From assembly GCA_027257055.1 (NCBI GenBank), contig JAPVLO010000073.1, forward strand, positions 4,764,501 to 4,828,500: DNA of 64,000 nucleotides, written 5' to 3'. The notes below the pieces were generated by a model. The model did no database searches. It saw nothing but the letters and a program-made list of their open reading frames with translations, and was not told the DNA's origin. The position numbers were made by a program, and so were the translations under genes. Within the stretch, counting starts at the first letter, position 1; every line of letters starts with the position of its first letter. The stretch comes from Cephalopachus bancanus. Its lineage: Eukaryota; Chordata; Mammalia; Primates; Tarsiidae. Positions 35,353 to 48,253 of the stretch are shown piece by piece.

Positions 35353-36600
35353 TTTTAAAGAAGGTTGGCAAGATATTTATGAGTTAATATGTGAAGAGTG
35401 GTTAGAAGACCTGCCACAGAGCAAACACAATATACTTTAGGTGTTTTTATTATAACTAACTGCATTTCAATGAGATTGATCAGGACTGGTGAGCATTCAA
35501 GAGGTTAGTAACAAACAAGAAACAATTCCCCTTCTAGTTGTATAATAATTTCCTCATCAATAAAAAAAGCCTGGATATGATATAAAATAATGTTTTTATA
35601 ATAATTATTTATAGGGGGCATATAGAATATTAAGAATCATATTTTTAAATAAGTCATTCAAGATGGATCTCAAAAGCAGAATTTATTGATGAAATCTATA
35701 TCTCTATTCCTTTTTATAGAGTTTTCAGTATGATTGCGTAAAAGAAATCTAATTAACACTATAAGTTAATTTACTTAAAGAGATACAATACTCTAAGACT
35801 ATTGTTATAAGGAGATTTATTCACAGAAGTAAATAAAATAATTATGAAGCTGATGAAATGATTATGAAAGCCATTTTACAAGAGGGATATATATTTTTTT
35901 CTTTTCAATGAACATTTAAAGCTCTCTGTCAAGCTCTTGGTAAATCTATTGATCTGTGAAACACAGTGCACTCCAGGGAGGCAATTCAGTTGACGTTACA
36001 TATCCAATGATGAGATGAATAATGATCATACCATTTGGTAATTAAACGTCTTACAAACCTTTTAAATGACTGAACGTCAAAAAAGTCAAAAGAGGTCAAG
36101 CATACTATATTTTTTTCATTCTCATATTAATGACATAAACAGTAATCTTTAAAAAGTATCCAGGATAAGACAGCATCGTAGATGTCATATAAATATTTTT
36201 AAAAATATATAAGGTACCTAGCTTACTATTTGGCTGTATAGGCAATATGTTTTCTTTTTAGCACTCAAAATAGCTTTCTATTCTTAAGTGTTTTGCTTTT
36301 AAAGTTGTGGTAGAAACAGTTTAAACTACTTTTTTGGGCATGAAAAGGAGAACATAAGAAGAATATTAACTGTTGTTAGTAAACATAAAGTATAACTAAG
36401 AGAACACGGATTATAGGAAAGAAGTCACCTGAATCTCAGTTTATGGAATTTTCACATACACATGCTACTTTAATAACGTAAAAGTGAAGGATATTTTAAA
36501 GAAAATTTACACGTTATTTATTCTGCAGTCTAGCATTAAGCACCCCCCATACCAATTTTCAAATGATCACTAAAGAGTTTAGGATATAAAAATTAAAGAA
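35353..36600. other. AT-rich non-coding stretch
   Basis: No gene or recognisable repeat is seen. Confidence 0.5.
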
Positions 36601-36605
36601 TTTTA

Positions 36606-37341
36606 GAAGCTAGTCTTTTCTTTTTTAAAGAAAGAAAAGTTTATTTAAAAGTAAATTAGAGAAAGAAAGAGAAGAAAGAAAGAAGATTCACCTCCCCAAG
36701 GTGGGGAGGAGACCAAAGCCAGGAAGCATGGTGACAGCCATAGCTCAAAGAGCACATGGCCACATCAGAGTCAAGCAAGGCAATGGCCGCTGGTTGCTTG
36801 TTGTTGAGTCCTTTTAACCATTCCCCTTGATGGGGGAAGATTATTAAGGTGATTGGGTGGTGGCTCCATATCATCACAAAGGGGCAGGCAAGTGCAGGTA
36901 CTGACATTAGGTGATGAACAGCAGGCAGATGGGTGGGTTAGTCACATGATTGCTACCATGGTGGGGTATATTTGTGTCACTAGGTCACAAAGGGCTGATT
37001 AAGTTAACCCTGGGGAGTGTCTTCTTGCAGGAGACTTGTTAGACATTTGCAATTCATGAACTCAGACATTTGCAACTTACAAACTCCTTGATCAAAGGTG
37101 GTAGTATTATCACTTTTATGACTTTGGCCAGCCAAAGGATGATCTTTGATCTTCAGCCTTGACAAGGAATCTAAAAGTTTACTAGAGATTATTATGCTAA
37201 ACCATGAATCAAAAAGTTGGGCTGTCCTGGTCTTGTATCTGATGGAGATTTGCTGAGGGGGGATGGGATAGGCTGCTGCTTGTCCTGTATTAGAATGTCT
37301 TTTTAATTTTGTTTGCTAAAGGCTACTTTCTGTGGCCACAG
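36606..37341 (-). mobile_element. ERV1-type LTR, probably solitary
   Basis: Read on the minus strand this is about 730 bp. It begins tgtggccacagaaagtagcc near 37341, continues through a GC-richer middle with ggttaaaaggac as a possible TATA-like site, and ends with a pyrimidine-rich stretch, an AATAAA signal (rc near 36640) and ctttctttaaaaaag. The order resembles a U3-R-U5 LTR. No second LTR or internal region lies near. Its 3' end recurs at 54.26 and 55.70 kb. Confidence 0.7.
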
Positions 37342-37860
37342 TACTAGGTCACTTATATAACAATATCATGAACAATCAATCTTATATTAAGAAATACAAA
37401 ATGTTTAAAGTAGACCTATATACCTATTTGTTATTATACAAACTACAATGTAATATATTATCTAATTACTACTGCATTTATAGTACTTCTGTTCAATATT
37501 CATCATATTTATTATAATCATGATACTTAGAAATTGGGAAACAAAATTTTATAAAGGTATAAAGCCTGCAACCATAAAATGTAAAATAATAAATAACTGA
37601 ATAAAATATCTTACGTTTTATTTGTGGAATATCAATTTGTGCTGTCAGTATTCGACTTGTATATACTTATTTTGTAAATCATTGAGTTTAATGGGCCAAA
37701 AGGTTTCAGCTGAAAAATCACTAAACAGTAAAGAAACAAATAACTGTCCCAAAGTTGAGATTAAAAGTGTATAATCAATAAGATTTTTAAAAATGATTCT
37801 AGTTTCAAATTTCTAAGGTATAAAGCAAATACAAAAGGGTATCAAGCTACTGGCCTAAAC
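37342..37860. other. AT-rich non-coding stretch
   Basis: No gene or clear repeat is seen. Confidence 0.5.
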
Positions 37861-37980
37861 CAGTTGAAGTGAGGTCCACATGGAGGCCCAAACTTCACCT
37901 GCTTATAAACCATTCATGTACCTAATCCTAACTTGTACCTCACGTCTTTATAATAAAATAAAGTAAAAAAAAAATTTTTT
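37861..37980 (+). mobile_element. Short L1 3' end
   Basis: The sequence catgtacctaatcctaactt, then gtacctcacgtctttataat and an A-rich tail, matches the last 100 bp of the L1s ending at 23.86 and, in reverse, at 12.38 kb. No coding part remains. Confidence 0.65.
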
Positions 37981-38430
37981 AAAGAGCATGTGAAGAGTAA
38001 AACTTAGTTTCTAGAAAAGATTAGGCGACAACAGTAAAAAAAAAGATATACAAAAAATGAGATAAGGACAGTGGTTACTAGAGAGCATAAAAGTTAAAGG
38101 CTTCTATGTAAGTACTTCTCTGCTAAGGCTTTGGTCAAACAAGACTTCTACTAACATCCCCCAATTACTTTAATATTATTAGAGATTTCCTTTAAGACAC
38201 CAAAAAATTATTTAATAAATATCTATTTCCTAAACATATCTTAAAATCTTCCCAAATATAAATATTGCCTTCAATCATACTTTCTTATGTGTACATAGAA
38301 ATTTCCATAATTATGGAGTCAAAATTCCAAACAGCTCAATTTTATCCCTCAAAAATCATTTCAAGTTCCACATTATCTATGACAATTACTCACTGAACAA
38401 TAAACAATATGGGATTTTAATTCAACTATG
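37981..38430. other. Non-coding stretch
   Basis: No gene or clear repeat is seen. Confidence 0.5.
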
Positions 38431-38434
38431 TATA

Positions 38435-39015
38435 ATTGTATTCGTTACCTATTGCTGTGTAACAATTTACCACAAAGCTGGCCGCATTAAAGAACATGCA
38501 TTTATTGTCCATATTTTTTGTGACTCAGATGTCTGGGCATAGCTTTAACAGGATCATCTTCTCTAGCTCTCACAAGGCTGAAATTAAGGTACAGACTTGG
38601 CTGTGCTTTTTTGTGAGGTCAGGACCCTCTCCCAAGCTTAGGGTTGTTGGCAGAATTTATTTTTGGACTTACAGGCTTTGGGTTTCCATTTTCTTTCTGG
38701 TTCTAGGTTGAGGGTTGTCTAAGCTTCTGAGAGATTGTTTGTAGTTTGTAGTTCCACCATGTAAGGAGTTCACAAACACTCTCAAAACATGACAACTTGA
38801 GTCTTCAAGTCCTGCATGATAATCACTTGCTCCAGTCTGCTAAGATGGAGTCTCATATAACATATCACCTTCTAGAACATATCGCCTTTGCCACATTCTC
38901 TAGGCTAGAAATAAGGCAAAAGAGGTTCTGCCCTGACATCAATGGAAGGGAATTATACAAAGGTTTGACTCATTATAATGAGTTACCTTTGGGAGTGTCC
39001 ACCACAATAATTCAT
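38435..39015 (+). mobile_element. Ancient repeat ('attgctgtgtaacaa' type)
   Basis: The start cctattgctgtgtaacaatt, then ctcacaaggctgaaattaag and ggttgttggcagaatttat, follows a common old mammalian repeat whose end is gaggctgcctacc. The same type recurs at 47.94-48.49 kb. I do not give a family name because I am unsure of it. Open frames here (71 and 92 codons) are not genes. Confidence 0.6.
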
Positions 39016-39228
39016 AGGCTAAACGAAAAGATTCTAAAATCAAACTGTCTTAGTTTTTTGTTGTTGTTGTTCTAGTTTTAAAAACAAAATAAAACAAAAC
39101 AGTTTATTAGAGAAAGAAGAGGGGAAACAGGAAATAAAAGACGGCGGGAAGTTTCATACTAGAAAGACCTGGCACAGGCAAGCCTCTAAAGGGAAAGCTC
39201 TGCTTCAGTTTAAATTACTAATTGTATC

Positions 39229-39557
39229 TGTTTCTTCTTTTTTGTTGTTGTTGCTTTTGTTTTTTTGTTTTTTGAATCAGAGTCTCACTCTGTTGCCCAG
39301 GCTGGAATGCAGCGGCACACTCATGGCCACTATAGCTTCGACCTGCTGGGCTTAGGCGATCCTTCTACCTCAGCCTTCCAAGTAGTTAAAACTACAGGTA
39401 CACGCCACCATACCCGGCTAATTATTTCTTTTATTTATTGTAGAGTCGAGGTCTTGCCAGGTTGCCCAAGCTGGTCTCAAACCCATGAACTCAGGCAATC
39501 CTCTCACCTCAGCTTCCCAAAGAACTGGGATTACAGGTGTGAACCACTGTGCCTGGC
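39229..39557 (-). mobile_element. Older Alu inserted in a MIR
   Basis: A minus-strand Alu of near-canonical type has aactgggattacaggtgtga and ctggaatgcagcggcac, with a T/G-rich tail at 39236-39273. Its flanks, tgtttcttct and tgttacttca, are a plausible degraded target duplication within MIR sequence. Confidence 0.85.
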
Positions 39558-39680
39558 ATGTTACTTCATTTTAAAATGAGATAAATGATAGTACTACATT
39601 CTCTTACAGTTGTTGTGAGGATTAAATAAATTCACCTTTTAAAACTACTTTTAAACTGAGAAGTATCAGGCAAGTAGGAA
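39558..39680 (+). mobile_element. MIR fragment
   Basis: After the Alu the sequence continues ttcattttaaaatgagataa, then cagttgttgtgaggattaaa, the central-to-3' part of a plus-strand MIR. Confidence 0.82.
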
Positions 39681-40465
39681 CTTCCATGTAGTTTTGTGTC
39701 AAATAAATGAATATTTGTATATTTAAATAAAATTTTAAAACCCAATGATTTTACCATTAAATTGCACACACCATGAATATAAACATGTATATTGTCACTT
39801 TTCTGAATGACTCACATTTGCATATGTTCAAATGCATGCTCTACCAACCACTGCTACAACATGGAAATTCCTAAAGAGCATATGAATTAGTTAACAAAGA
39901 TCAAAATATGGAATTAAACGCAAGACAGCAGTCAATAAATATTGTTAAGTAATCATGATGTTAATTACAACCTAGCAGTTAAAATTCAATAAGAGTAAAT
40001 TATGGGTTGACTTCTGCCAACTGCCAGTCTCAAAGACTTATTTCTGCTTTTTATCACTAATCACTTCTGCTTTTTATATCAATCACTAATGCTCAACTTC
40101 TAAAATGCTGCCACATAGTGATGGGTGAATCTCTCACCATTTTAATTACCTTCCATGAGCTGATTAAACAGTAACTCAGAAGGCCACAGAGATTCTATAC
40201 AAATGCCAAGCACTGGAGGATGTAGAAATACCAATTCTTTGAGATGTTAACCAGTCCTTGAGATGCAATGGAGTCATTCTAGAAAGTTAGTTCTTCTGAA
40301 CAAATATTCTTAGAGGACTCCTTCAAGTTATGCTGAAAAGTTAAAGTTGTGCTGAGAAGTTAGGAGACTATTTTACAGATTTACAACATGTAATACTTAA
40401 AAGAGATTATAGGCATCTACTGCAAAATACCTTTTTCATTTTAATGATTTCCCATCAATAAACCA
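39681..40465. other. Non-coding stretch
   Basis: No gene is seen. A tandem tttctgctttttat repeat occurs near 40041-40078. Confidence 0.45.
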
Positions 40466-40469
40466 CAAG

Positions 40470-40560
40470 CCCAAACTTCAGAGACTTGTCCAAATTCACA
40501 GATAATAGAAGAGACAAAGAAAAGCTTGGGTCTCCTGTACTCAAATCAGAGCTTCTCATT
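40470..40560 (-). mobile_element. MIR fragment
   Basis: The phrases agacttgtccaaattcacag and tactcaaatcagagcttctc are the reverse complement of the MIR core and head. Confidence 0.65.
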
Positions 40561-41640
40561 GAGGGTCATACAGCTATTTAAGGGAAGCTTTAAAAATGTG
40601 TGGGAGAATTTTGGGTTGTGACAACAATTTGAGGCACTGTTAACATGTGTGAAGAAGTGTTATGTGAGGTAGTTATCTAGAATAATGAAGAATGCTAGTG
40701 CATCTTTCAAGACTTTTTCCAAACATTCATGAAAATAAAAAACTTGTGACTAGAACTAATCTTATTATAAAATCCACAGTATTTTTCTAGTTTTTAATAT
40801 GCAATGAATTTTTCAATAATACTGTATATCAAAGTAATATTTGTTTTCTTCAGAACTTGTCCAATGTTAAACATTTTGAAAAATAACACTAATGATGGCT
40901 TATTGTCCATGTTATCTGTAATATTTATGGCTATTCTACAGGGAGGGTAATTTTATGACTTTCATAATATCTTCTAATTTAATCACGCAAATCACTATAT
41001 TATATCGATTTTTGAAGTTATGGTTCTCAAAACACACATTCAAAAATTTTCCTTCTTACTAGGAAAGGGAGAATTATAAAACAGTTGCTTAAAAAGTAGA
41101 TTTGTGTCTCAAGGGGTAAAGAAACACAGCCTAGTCAGTTCCTTCTTAGGATTAATTCTAAATTATCTCACACAATGGAAAGGAGTGCTTTTCAGGTTGT
41201 ATAAATGACAGTTTTAAAAGATAAGTCATTTAGTAGCTAACACTGAAATGTTTTGAAAAGTGTACAGATAAAGGAAAAAAAAAAACTCTCCATGGGTAAA
41301 AATTACAATTTCTAATGATGTTGTGATGCAATTTCTAATGATGTTGTCTTATAGGTGTTAAAATTCTGAACAGAAACATAAGCAAGGATTTAATAAATTC
41401 TTTATAACTAAGAAGGCTTGAGCAATAAGGCACCTGGTTAACTGCATATAGTAGTAAATTATGTACTAATCAGAGAATTACAACCAGTTGAGAATTTAGT
41501 AATTTCTTTCTGCTTTACTTTTTTTTCTTATTTCAGGAAAAATTACCTATTCAATGAACAAAGTTTAAATCATACAAAAAAATTAAATGTATAAATAAGA
41601 AAATAAAAATATTATATAACTCCATCTTTCAGAAATAATC
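40561..41640. other. Non-coding stretch with a short tandem duplication
   Basis: No gene is seen. A segment of about 22 bp containing atttctaatgatgttgt is repeated in tandem at 41308-41348. Confidence 0.5.
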
Positions 41641-41850
41641 ATTGAGAATATTTGGGCATATGATAATTTTATAATGAATAAATATGCATTTTAAGCAAAA
41701 TATATGTTATTTAAGTAGTGTTTTGTAACCTGCACTATTCACTTATGTAAATATTATTTTTTACTCTATTGTTTAGATATACTATAATTTATTTCACCAG
41801 TTTCCTTTTCCATGGTTATGTAGATTGCCTTGTCATCTGTGCTGTAATGA
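41640..41850 (-). mobile_element. Possible old LINE fragment
   Basis: The stretch ttttgtaacctgcactattc and atactataatttatttcacc resembles the reverse complement of old LINE sequence. The match is weak and no ends are visible. Confidence 0.35.
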
Positions 41851-42821
41851 AACACAGAATCTATATATACAATTGCCTAACTAATTGCAGAACAAGATAT
41901 TTTTTAACCAGAGAAGGCGCTATTTTTAGATTTAAAAAACAAAACAAAACAAAGATAACTTAAATCTCTTTTCCATTTCCTCTCAAAATGCCTCCAAAAG
42001 TGAAGTTATGGGTATACATGTGTATGTGTGTGTTTGTAGGAACAGGTGCTGGAAGAATTGGATTAAGCCTTCCTGTAAGAAAACTTCACAGAGATTGCAA
42101 GGAATATCTCTCTGTTAACCTGAAAGTGTAAATGGCTACTGTTTAATCCTTTGATTTCCTTAAATTATCTTTAGAAGATAAAAGACAAAGAAACCACTTT
42201 TCTATTCCTTTAATAACCTTCTGAACTCCTGGGAGATAAACTCCCATCCCTGTTTTTCCTATTAAGCTCCTCGATCCTCTTCCCTAAGCCCATCCTGCAT
42301 TATGCAAATAGAAATCCCTGTAATGTGGAAGTCTGGTTAGGGTCCAACTCCTCAAATAATGATTAAAATGAGTATATTAGTTAGAATATTTATAGCTTCA
42401 AGTGACACAAAAAATCTAAATAGAAAAAGATTAAATAGAAAGTTACTATCTCAGTTGGTCAAGAGGTAGGAAGGACTCCAGGTATAATAAATTAATTAAA
42501 CGCCAACTTTATTTATTTATATAAGTTTAGTGAAGTCATTTAACATTTAATATTTATTAACTTAATAATAAAATATAAATAAGCCTATTACTAGCAAGGG
42601 AATAGAATTATCATAATTGACTTTACCTAGTCAGGATCCACCCCTTGGAACTGGAAATAGGATCAGTTTCCCACGAACTATATGCCATGTGTAGAAATGA
42701 AGTATATCTTAACAACATCAGGGTTCTGTTAGCAAGGAACAAGAGAGGAAAGGATGTAGGAACGATAACCAGCAGTTTCTGCTTCAAAGAGGGTGACCAC
42801 ACAAATTCACCCAAGACAGTC

Positions 42822-42822
<1 letters not shown>
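41851..42822. other. Non-coding stretch
   Basis: No gene or confident repeat is seen. Confidence 0.45.

Positions 42823-42869
<47 letters not shown>
42823..42869. repeat. (TG)n microsatellite
   Basis: About 23 uninterrupted TG units. Confidence 0.96.
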
Positions 42870-42871
<2 letters not shown>

Positions 42872-43379
42872 ACGTTGTTGCTTGGTGGTAAATACTCATA
42901 GAATCATTTTTACTCTAAAAAGCATTGTGAATGATATATTGTATAGCGATCTAGTTATGAGATATATATTTTTAAGTCTGTACAAGTTCTAGCTCCTTTT
43001 TTGCCATAATTATATAAGATAATTAACTTTATAGTGAAAATAAAAATAAGGTTTCAGAATGCCTAGACGACTAAAATTTTTAAGTAATTATGAAACAATC
43101 CCTTTCAATAAACTGAAACACTAACTACAACTCATTCTTTTATCAATTTCATAAGTAGGTTTCACTAATTCTTACTAATATTTTTCATATTTTGGTCCAT
43201 GTTTCCTTATTTCAAAATAAAATATTTTATTTAAATACATTTTATAATTCAGAAGTTAACTCATTCAGATTATGCTAGCTTCCAAACACTTCATATACTG
43301 ACTGTGAAACTGTACCATAAAGCTCTTTATGCTTATTTACATACTGTATTTTAGGCCACAAGGAACCACATGAGAAGGG
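42870..43379. other. AT-rich non-coding stretch
   Basis: No gene or clear repeat is seen. Confidence 0.5.
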
Positions 43380-43635
43380 AAGCTGTTCACTGCTCTTGGG
43401 CAATGGAGCACTAGAGGGCTTTGCAGCCAGACCATCTTATTTCAAATCTCAGTTGTGCCACACATTATTTGTATAACACTGGGCAAATTATTTATCTTTT
43501 CTGGGCCCGACTCATTATATAAGATGGAGAAAATAATGACTTCTATCTCTTAGGTATCTAACTCTTAGGTTGTGAGTATTAAATGAGTTAATGCTATGGC
43601 TGACTTAGAAGAGCACTTGGTACTACATTATGTCA
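43380..43635 (+). mobile_element. MIR, nearly full length
   Basis: It has a head containing gggctttgcagccagaccat, a core tctcagttgtgccacacatt with acactgggcaaattatttat, and a 3' part gtgagtattaaatgagttaa, with cacttggtac as the CAGTGCCTGGCAC-like end. An ATT tract follows immediately. Confidence 0.87.
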
Positions 43636-43636
43636 G

Positions 43637-43638
<2 letters not shown>

Positions 43639-43674
<36 letters not shown>

Positions 43675-43691
43675 TACTATTATTATTATTA
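43639..43691. repeat. (ATT)n microsatellite
   Basis: About 17 ATT units with one interruption, at the 3' end of a MIR. Confidence 0.95.
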
Positions 43692-43802
43692 GTCCAGAGG
43701 GCTAACCTAGAGACCAGACAGTAATGCCATAGAACACACATACTATCCAAAACTAATACTATAAAGAGATAATGAAGTATTTTCAAAAGCAGAATTAAGT
43801 AT

Positions 43803-44099
43803 AAAGGCAAAGCAAAGCCGGGCTCGGTGACTCAGCCTGTAATCCCGCGCCTTGGGAGGTTGAGGTGAGTGGATTGCCTGAGCCCGCGGGTTCGAGATCT
43901 GCCTGGGCAAGGTGGCGAGACCTCATCTCTACGATAAATCAAAAAATCAGCTGGGCATGGTAGCGTGTGCCTGTAATTCCAGCTACTCGGAAGACTGAGG
44001 CGGAAGGATCACTGGAACCCAGCAGGTCGAGACTGCGGTGGCCGGGAGCAGTGGGACTCCAACTCAAAAAAAAAAAAAAAAAAAAAAAAGGCAAAGCAA
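43803..44099 (+). mobile_element. Young Alu with deletion in its right arm, 13-bp target duplication
   Basis: A plus-strand Alu at 43816-44086 is flanked by aaaggcaaagcaa at 43803-43815 and 44087-44099. Near the end it reads ggccgggagcagtgggactcc where other copies have the hairpin's second half and the actccagtctgggcgacag segment, so about 30 bp is missing. The rest is full length with an A-run of about 23. Confidence 0.93.
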
Positions 44100-46385
44100 G
44101 AATAAGGGGTAAATAGAGGGAGGTAAAATCAAGGGCGAGAACATGAATTGACTCACTAAATGCAACTCTTCAGCTACAAGTTCTGTGACCAATAGTTTGG
44201 CTTGTTGCTAAAAATCTAGAATATATTGTTAAAGGAACTAAACCTTGTCAGAATCTTCATGTAATGCTCTCTTGATTTTAAGAAAAAGTTTTCTTAAATC
44301 ATGATTCTTAACACTGAGGGAAAGTTCACACTCAAAACCAAAATCTCAAAGAAAATAAATGGCGGAGTCCATAACAAACAAGATGTATTTCTGGATAGAG
44401 AAATAAACTTTAGCACTTATGAATATATTAGAGAGAATTATGTACAGAATATAACAATGAAGATAAACATAATATACAAGGGTGCTAGAACACTAAAAAT
44501 ATAGTTACTTAATAAATATTGGGTAACGAATTACACGTTCAGTCCCACTACATGAGAAAAAAAAAACAATGTGATAACCTCTCCTTCAGTTTACTCACAA
44601 AAGAACATGAAACATGTTCATTCTTATCCAGCCTCACATGCTGTTGGAGACACCCTGAAAGTGACAGAACTCTATATTAGAAAAATAGTCAAAGTCATAG
44701 TCAAGAACTAAGTAGGTCTTGATAATATTTCTTTAAAGGGGGAAAAAAGTGTCAAAGATTTATTTCAGATATCTCATTTTTCATACAAAAAATGTAATTT
44801 ATCCTTTGCATCTAACTGTGACAATGTTAGTTGAAACTATTATAAAAATAGTTAATAATTGTGAGAACTGATAGACTATTGGGTACTTAGATACAAGAAA
44901 AATTTATTTAATGAATATAACTAAAAAGTAAACATAAATCACCACCTGAGGAACAAATGAGTGAAATATGTAAGTAAAATTTTTGAAATTATCTATATAC
45001 ACTTAAGAGGTGCATAAACTGAAATTATCTTGCACCTGGAAAAACTACAAGAGACATCATAGGAGAAAGTATTAATGTGACAGACTCTTTATAAGCTTGA
45101 AGACAAACATTGTTTTTAATTAGCAAATTCAGAAATTTTCTAACAAAACATTTTTATTGATCTTTCCTCTATAATTGTTTACTTTTAATCCAACACAGGC
45201 AATCAAATAAGAAATCTTCATTTATCTGCATCATCTTCATGTAAGTGTTCAGATCCTGTATCTTACAAATTAAATGTGCCAATATATGTTATTATGGTAT
45301 CATATGCTACTGTAATTTCATAGAATTCAACATGCTAAAATCACTCTAATTCTTCAATCCTTCCTCAGATTATATACATATATATACATATATATATAAT
45401 TACCTGAAATTATATATATTTCACAATTATATAGATTTCACAATTATTCTTTGAACAAATCTAACAGTCTTTTTTTTTGAAGAAAAAAATTCACAACATA
45501 CCTTTCATAAAAGGCTGTTCTCATGTGAACACACAACTTGGATAAATGAATAAAATGCTCAATGTTAAGGGCAACTTTTAGTAAGCTAAGGTTTACTGTC
45601 ATTTTCTAACCTTAAGATTCTAGAGTGCACATTGGCAAATCCATTCATTTGTGTTGTTTATTAAATTATCTAAGACTACTGACCCATGCACTTAAATGTT
45701 GTAGCAAGAGAAAGAAAAAATCATCACAATATTGTAGTCTTAAAAGTTTTTATTCATATTATTCTCTTGCAAAAAGTTCATTGCTTAAAACCAAAAATAA
45801 TACGGCAATTACGAATTATATAGAACATTCCATTGTACTGACAAAAATGAGTATTTTAGGTCCAATATAACAAGAATACCACCTTGATATACTGAACTTA
45901 AAAAGTATTTTGTTTCACTGCTTTGCCTTCTTCATAGGCTTAAACCTGCCAAATTATTCCATTTGATTTCAGAGAATTCTCATATGGCAATCTATTTTAT
46001 TTACTTTATCTTCAATAAAATGGTTCAGTAAGCATTAGCAACTCTGAGACATAAGTTTCAATCAGTTTTCAGGCAAAGGCGTCAATCTATATTAGACCTA
46101 CTGTGCTGTGAGTTGCAGCTAGAAAGTTGGAATAAGGCAGAGCAACAGTGAAAACGTGAGCCAGACTTAATAAAGCCACGGAGAAGAGAAAGCAAGCTCT
46201 CCCCAGGTTCTCACATGCGTTGGTATATACAGTGCCAGGTGCTGGATTCAACACATGAAGAGCTTCTTAAGAAGGCTGACAGCTAAAAGAAGACTTCAGA
46301 CTCTCAGTTTATTTTACATGACACTTACAGTAATAGCCCTCTGTTCTGCAGCAGACAATAGTAAAAACTTGAATTGCCAACAGTT
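44100..46385. other. AT-rich non-coding block
   Basis: Over about 2.3 kb I see no gene or clear interspersed repeat. A TA-rich tract lies at about 45370-45420. Short frames at 44301 and 45625 have no coding support. Confidence 0.5.
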
Positions 46386-46705
46386 AAAAATGAGGTTGCA
46401 GCCAGGCTCAGTGGCTCAGCCTGTAATCCCGCGCCTTTGGGAGGCTGAGGTGAGTGGATTGCCTGAGACTGCAGGTTCGAAACCCACCTGGGCAACTTGG
46501 CGAGACCTCATCTCTACAGTAAATCAAAAATTTAGCCGGGTGTGGTAGCGTGCGTCTGTAGTTCCAGCTACTTGGAAGGCTGAGGTGGAAGGATCACCCG
46601 GAGCCCAGCAGGTTGAGGCTGCGGTGGCCGGGAGTGGCCACTGCACTCCAGTCTGGGGCTACAGTGAAACTCCAACTCAAAAAAAAAAAAAAAAATGAGG
46701 TTGCA
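46386..46705 (+). mobile_element. Young Alu dimer with 15-bp target duplication
   Basis: A full plus-strand Alu at 46401-46690 is flanked by a perfect aaaaatgaggttgca at 46386-46400 and 46691-46705. It is in the non-deleted group (gcaacttggcgag). Confidence 0.95.
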
Positions 46706-47246
46706 TAGTTATCCCTCAGATATCATATAGGGAGAATAAAAAAAAAATCCAAGCTGCATGGTGTCTCTTCTCTAGCATTTTCATACAGTCGCTCATGAAG
46801 CAGTAGTTTCAGTGGACTTTTCCTTACAAATTTGTATGACACTTTAAATATAGCCGCTGGATTAGATTTTAACCACAAAACAATCAGTGAGTTTGAGCAA
46901 CAACTCATTTTGGAAAATGATATCATTAAAGACTAATTCCAAGAAATGTAGGATAGTACTGTTAGATACCGTGAAATGTCTCCCAAAGCACAAACTTTGT
47001 AATAAGTGATGCTGGTTCATATTTGATATGGGCTGTAAAAAGCAGATTATTGTAATGGTGCACTTCCCAGCAAATAAGACCATTAAAAGGGTACTTAATG
47101 TTCAGTTGAATTGAAAAGCAGGCCAGTTAAAATCCATATTTTTCTATTTCATATCATGGTATCAAAAATTTTACTAGTGGATAGCTCCATGCCACAAATT
47201 TAAAATTATAAACGTAAACTCTCTCTTTTGAAAAAATATGAACAAG

Positions 47247-47277
<31 letters not shown>

Positions 47278-47935
47278 TTTTATATAATGCACTATGTTTG
47301 CCCAGATTCTATCATCACATCAATAGGAGTGAAATTTGGAATGAAAGTTTAATGTGAATTTATTTTTTTCTAAAGTTGCTCTATTACTTGCTGATACATA
47401 TTTCTCAGCTCACTTTTCTGGAGACCAAATGTATCATTTTTCTAGGAAACTCAACACTTCAAAGTACAGCACTCCAAACATGTATACATACATCTAGATA
47501 TTTCCATGGAACTCTATTATTTACAACTCCATAAAGAACACTGAAGGAGAACAGAAAATTGGCACAATGGATTAGTGGACTGGATTCTGCAAGTCTAGCT
47601 CCTATAATGGTAAGAATGTTTTCTCTAAACTGCTTTTTGACCAAAAAAAAAATGCATACTAGACCAGCACCCAGACATACCCAGTCCTGACCAACACTGA
47701 TGTGATCAAAGAGCAAGATATTAAAAGTGGCCTATGCATATTACAAAATCAGTATTTCAGGGGGATCTAAACATTTCACATTTTCTTCTCACTTGTCTCC
47801 TATCTTATAAATACACATGCCTATCTCTTCCATTACATTTTCCTAGCAGACCATATCTTTAGTTTACTATTAATTTTTGTATTCCCTCCAAAGCCAAGGA
47901 TGGTTCTAAAATTCGTGGAAATAATTTTAGGAGTG
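46706..47935. other. Non-coding stretch with a CT tract
   Basis: No gene or clear interspersed repeat is seen. A (CT)n tract lies at 47253-47277. Confidence 0.5.
47253..47277. repeat. (CT)n microsatellite
   Basis: About 12 CT units. Confidence 0.93.
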
Positions 47936-47939
47936 AGAA

Positions 47940-48198
47940 TTTATACAATATATTGATTATCTATAGTGGCATAATAATTACACTCAAACTTAGCAGTTTG
48001 GAACAAAATAAAAACACAAACTTTTGTTATCTACATAGCTATTAAGGGCCAGGAATTCAGTAGTGGTTTAGCCTTGTAGTCTTTCAAGAAATTGCAGGTT
48101 GTTTGTGGGCTCCTCCCTGGCTATTGATCAAAAGGCTTAATTCCTCACCAAAGCAGACCTCTCCATGGCAGGTGGCCTCCCTTAGAGCAAGTTATGAC

Positions 48199-48253
<55 letters not shown>

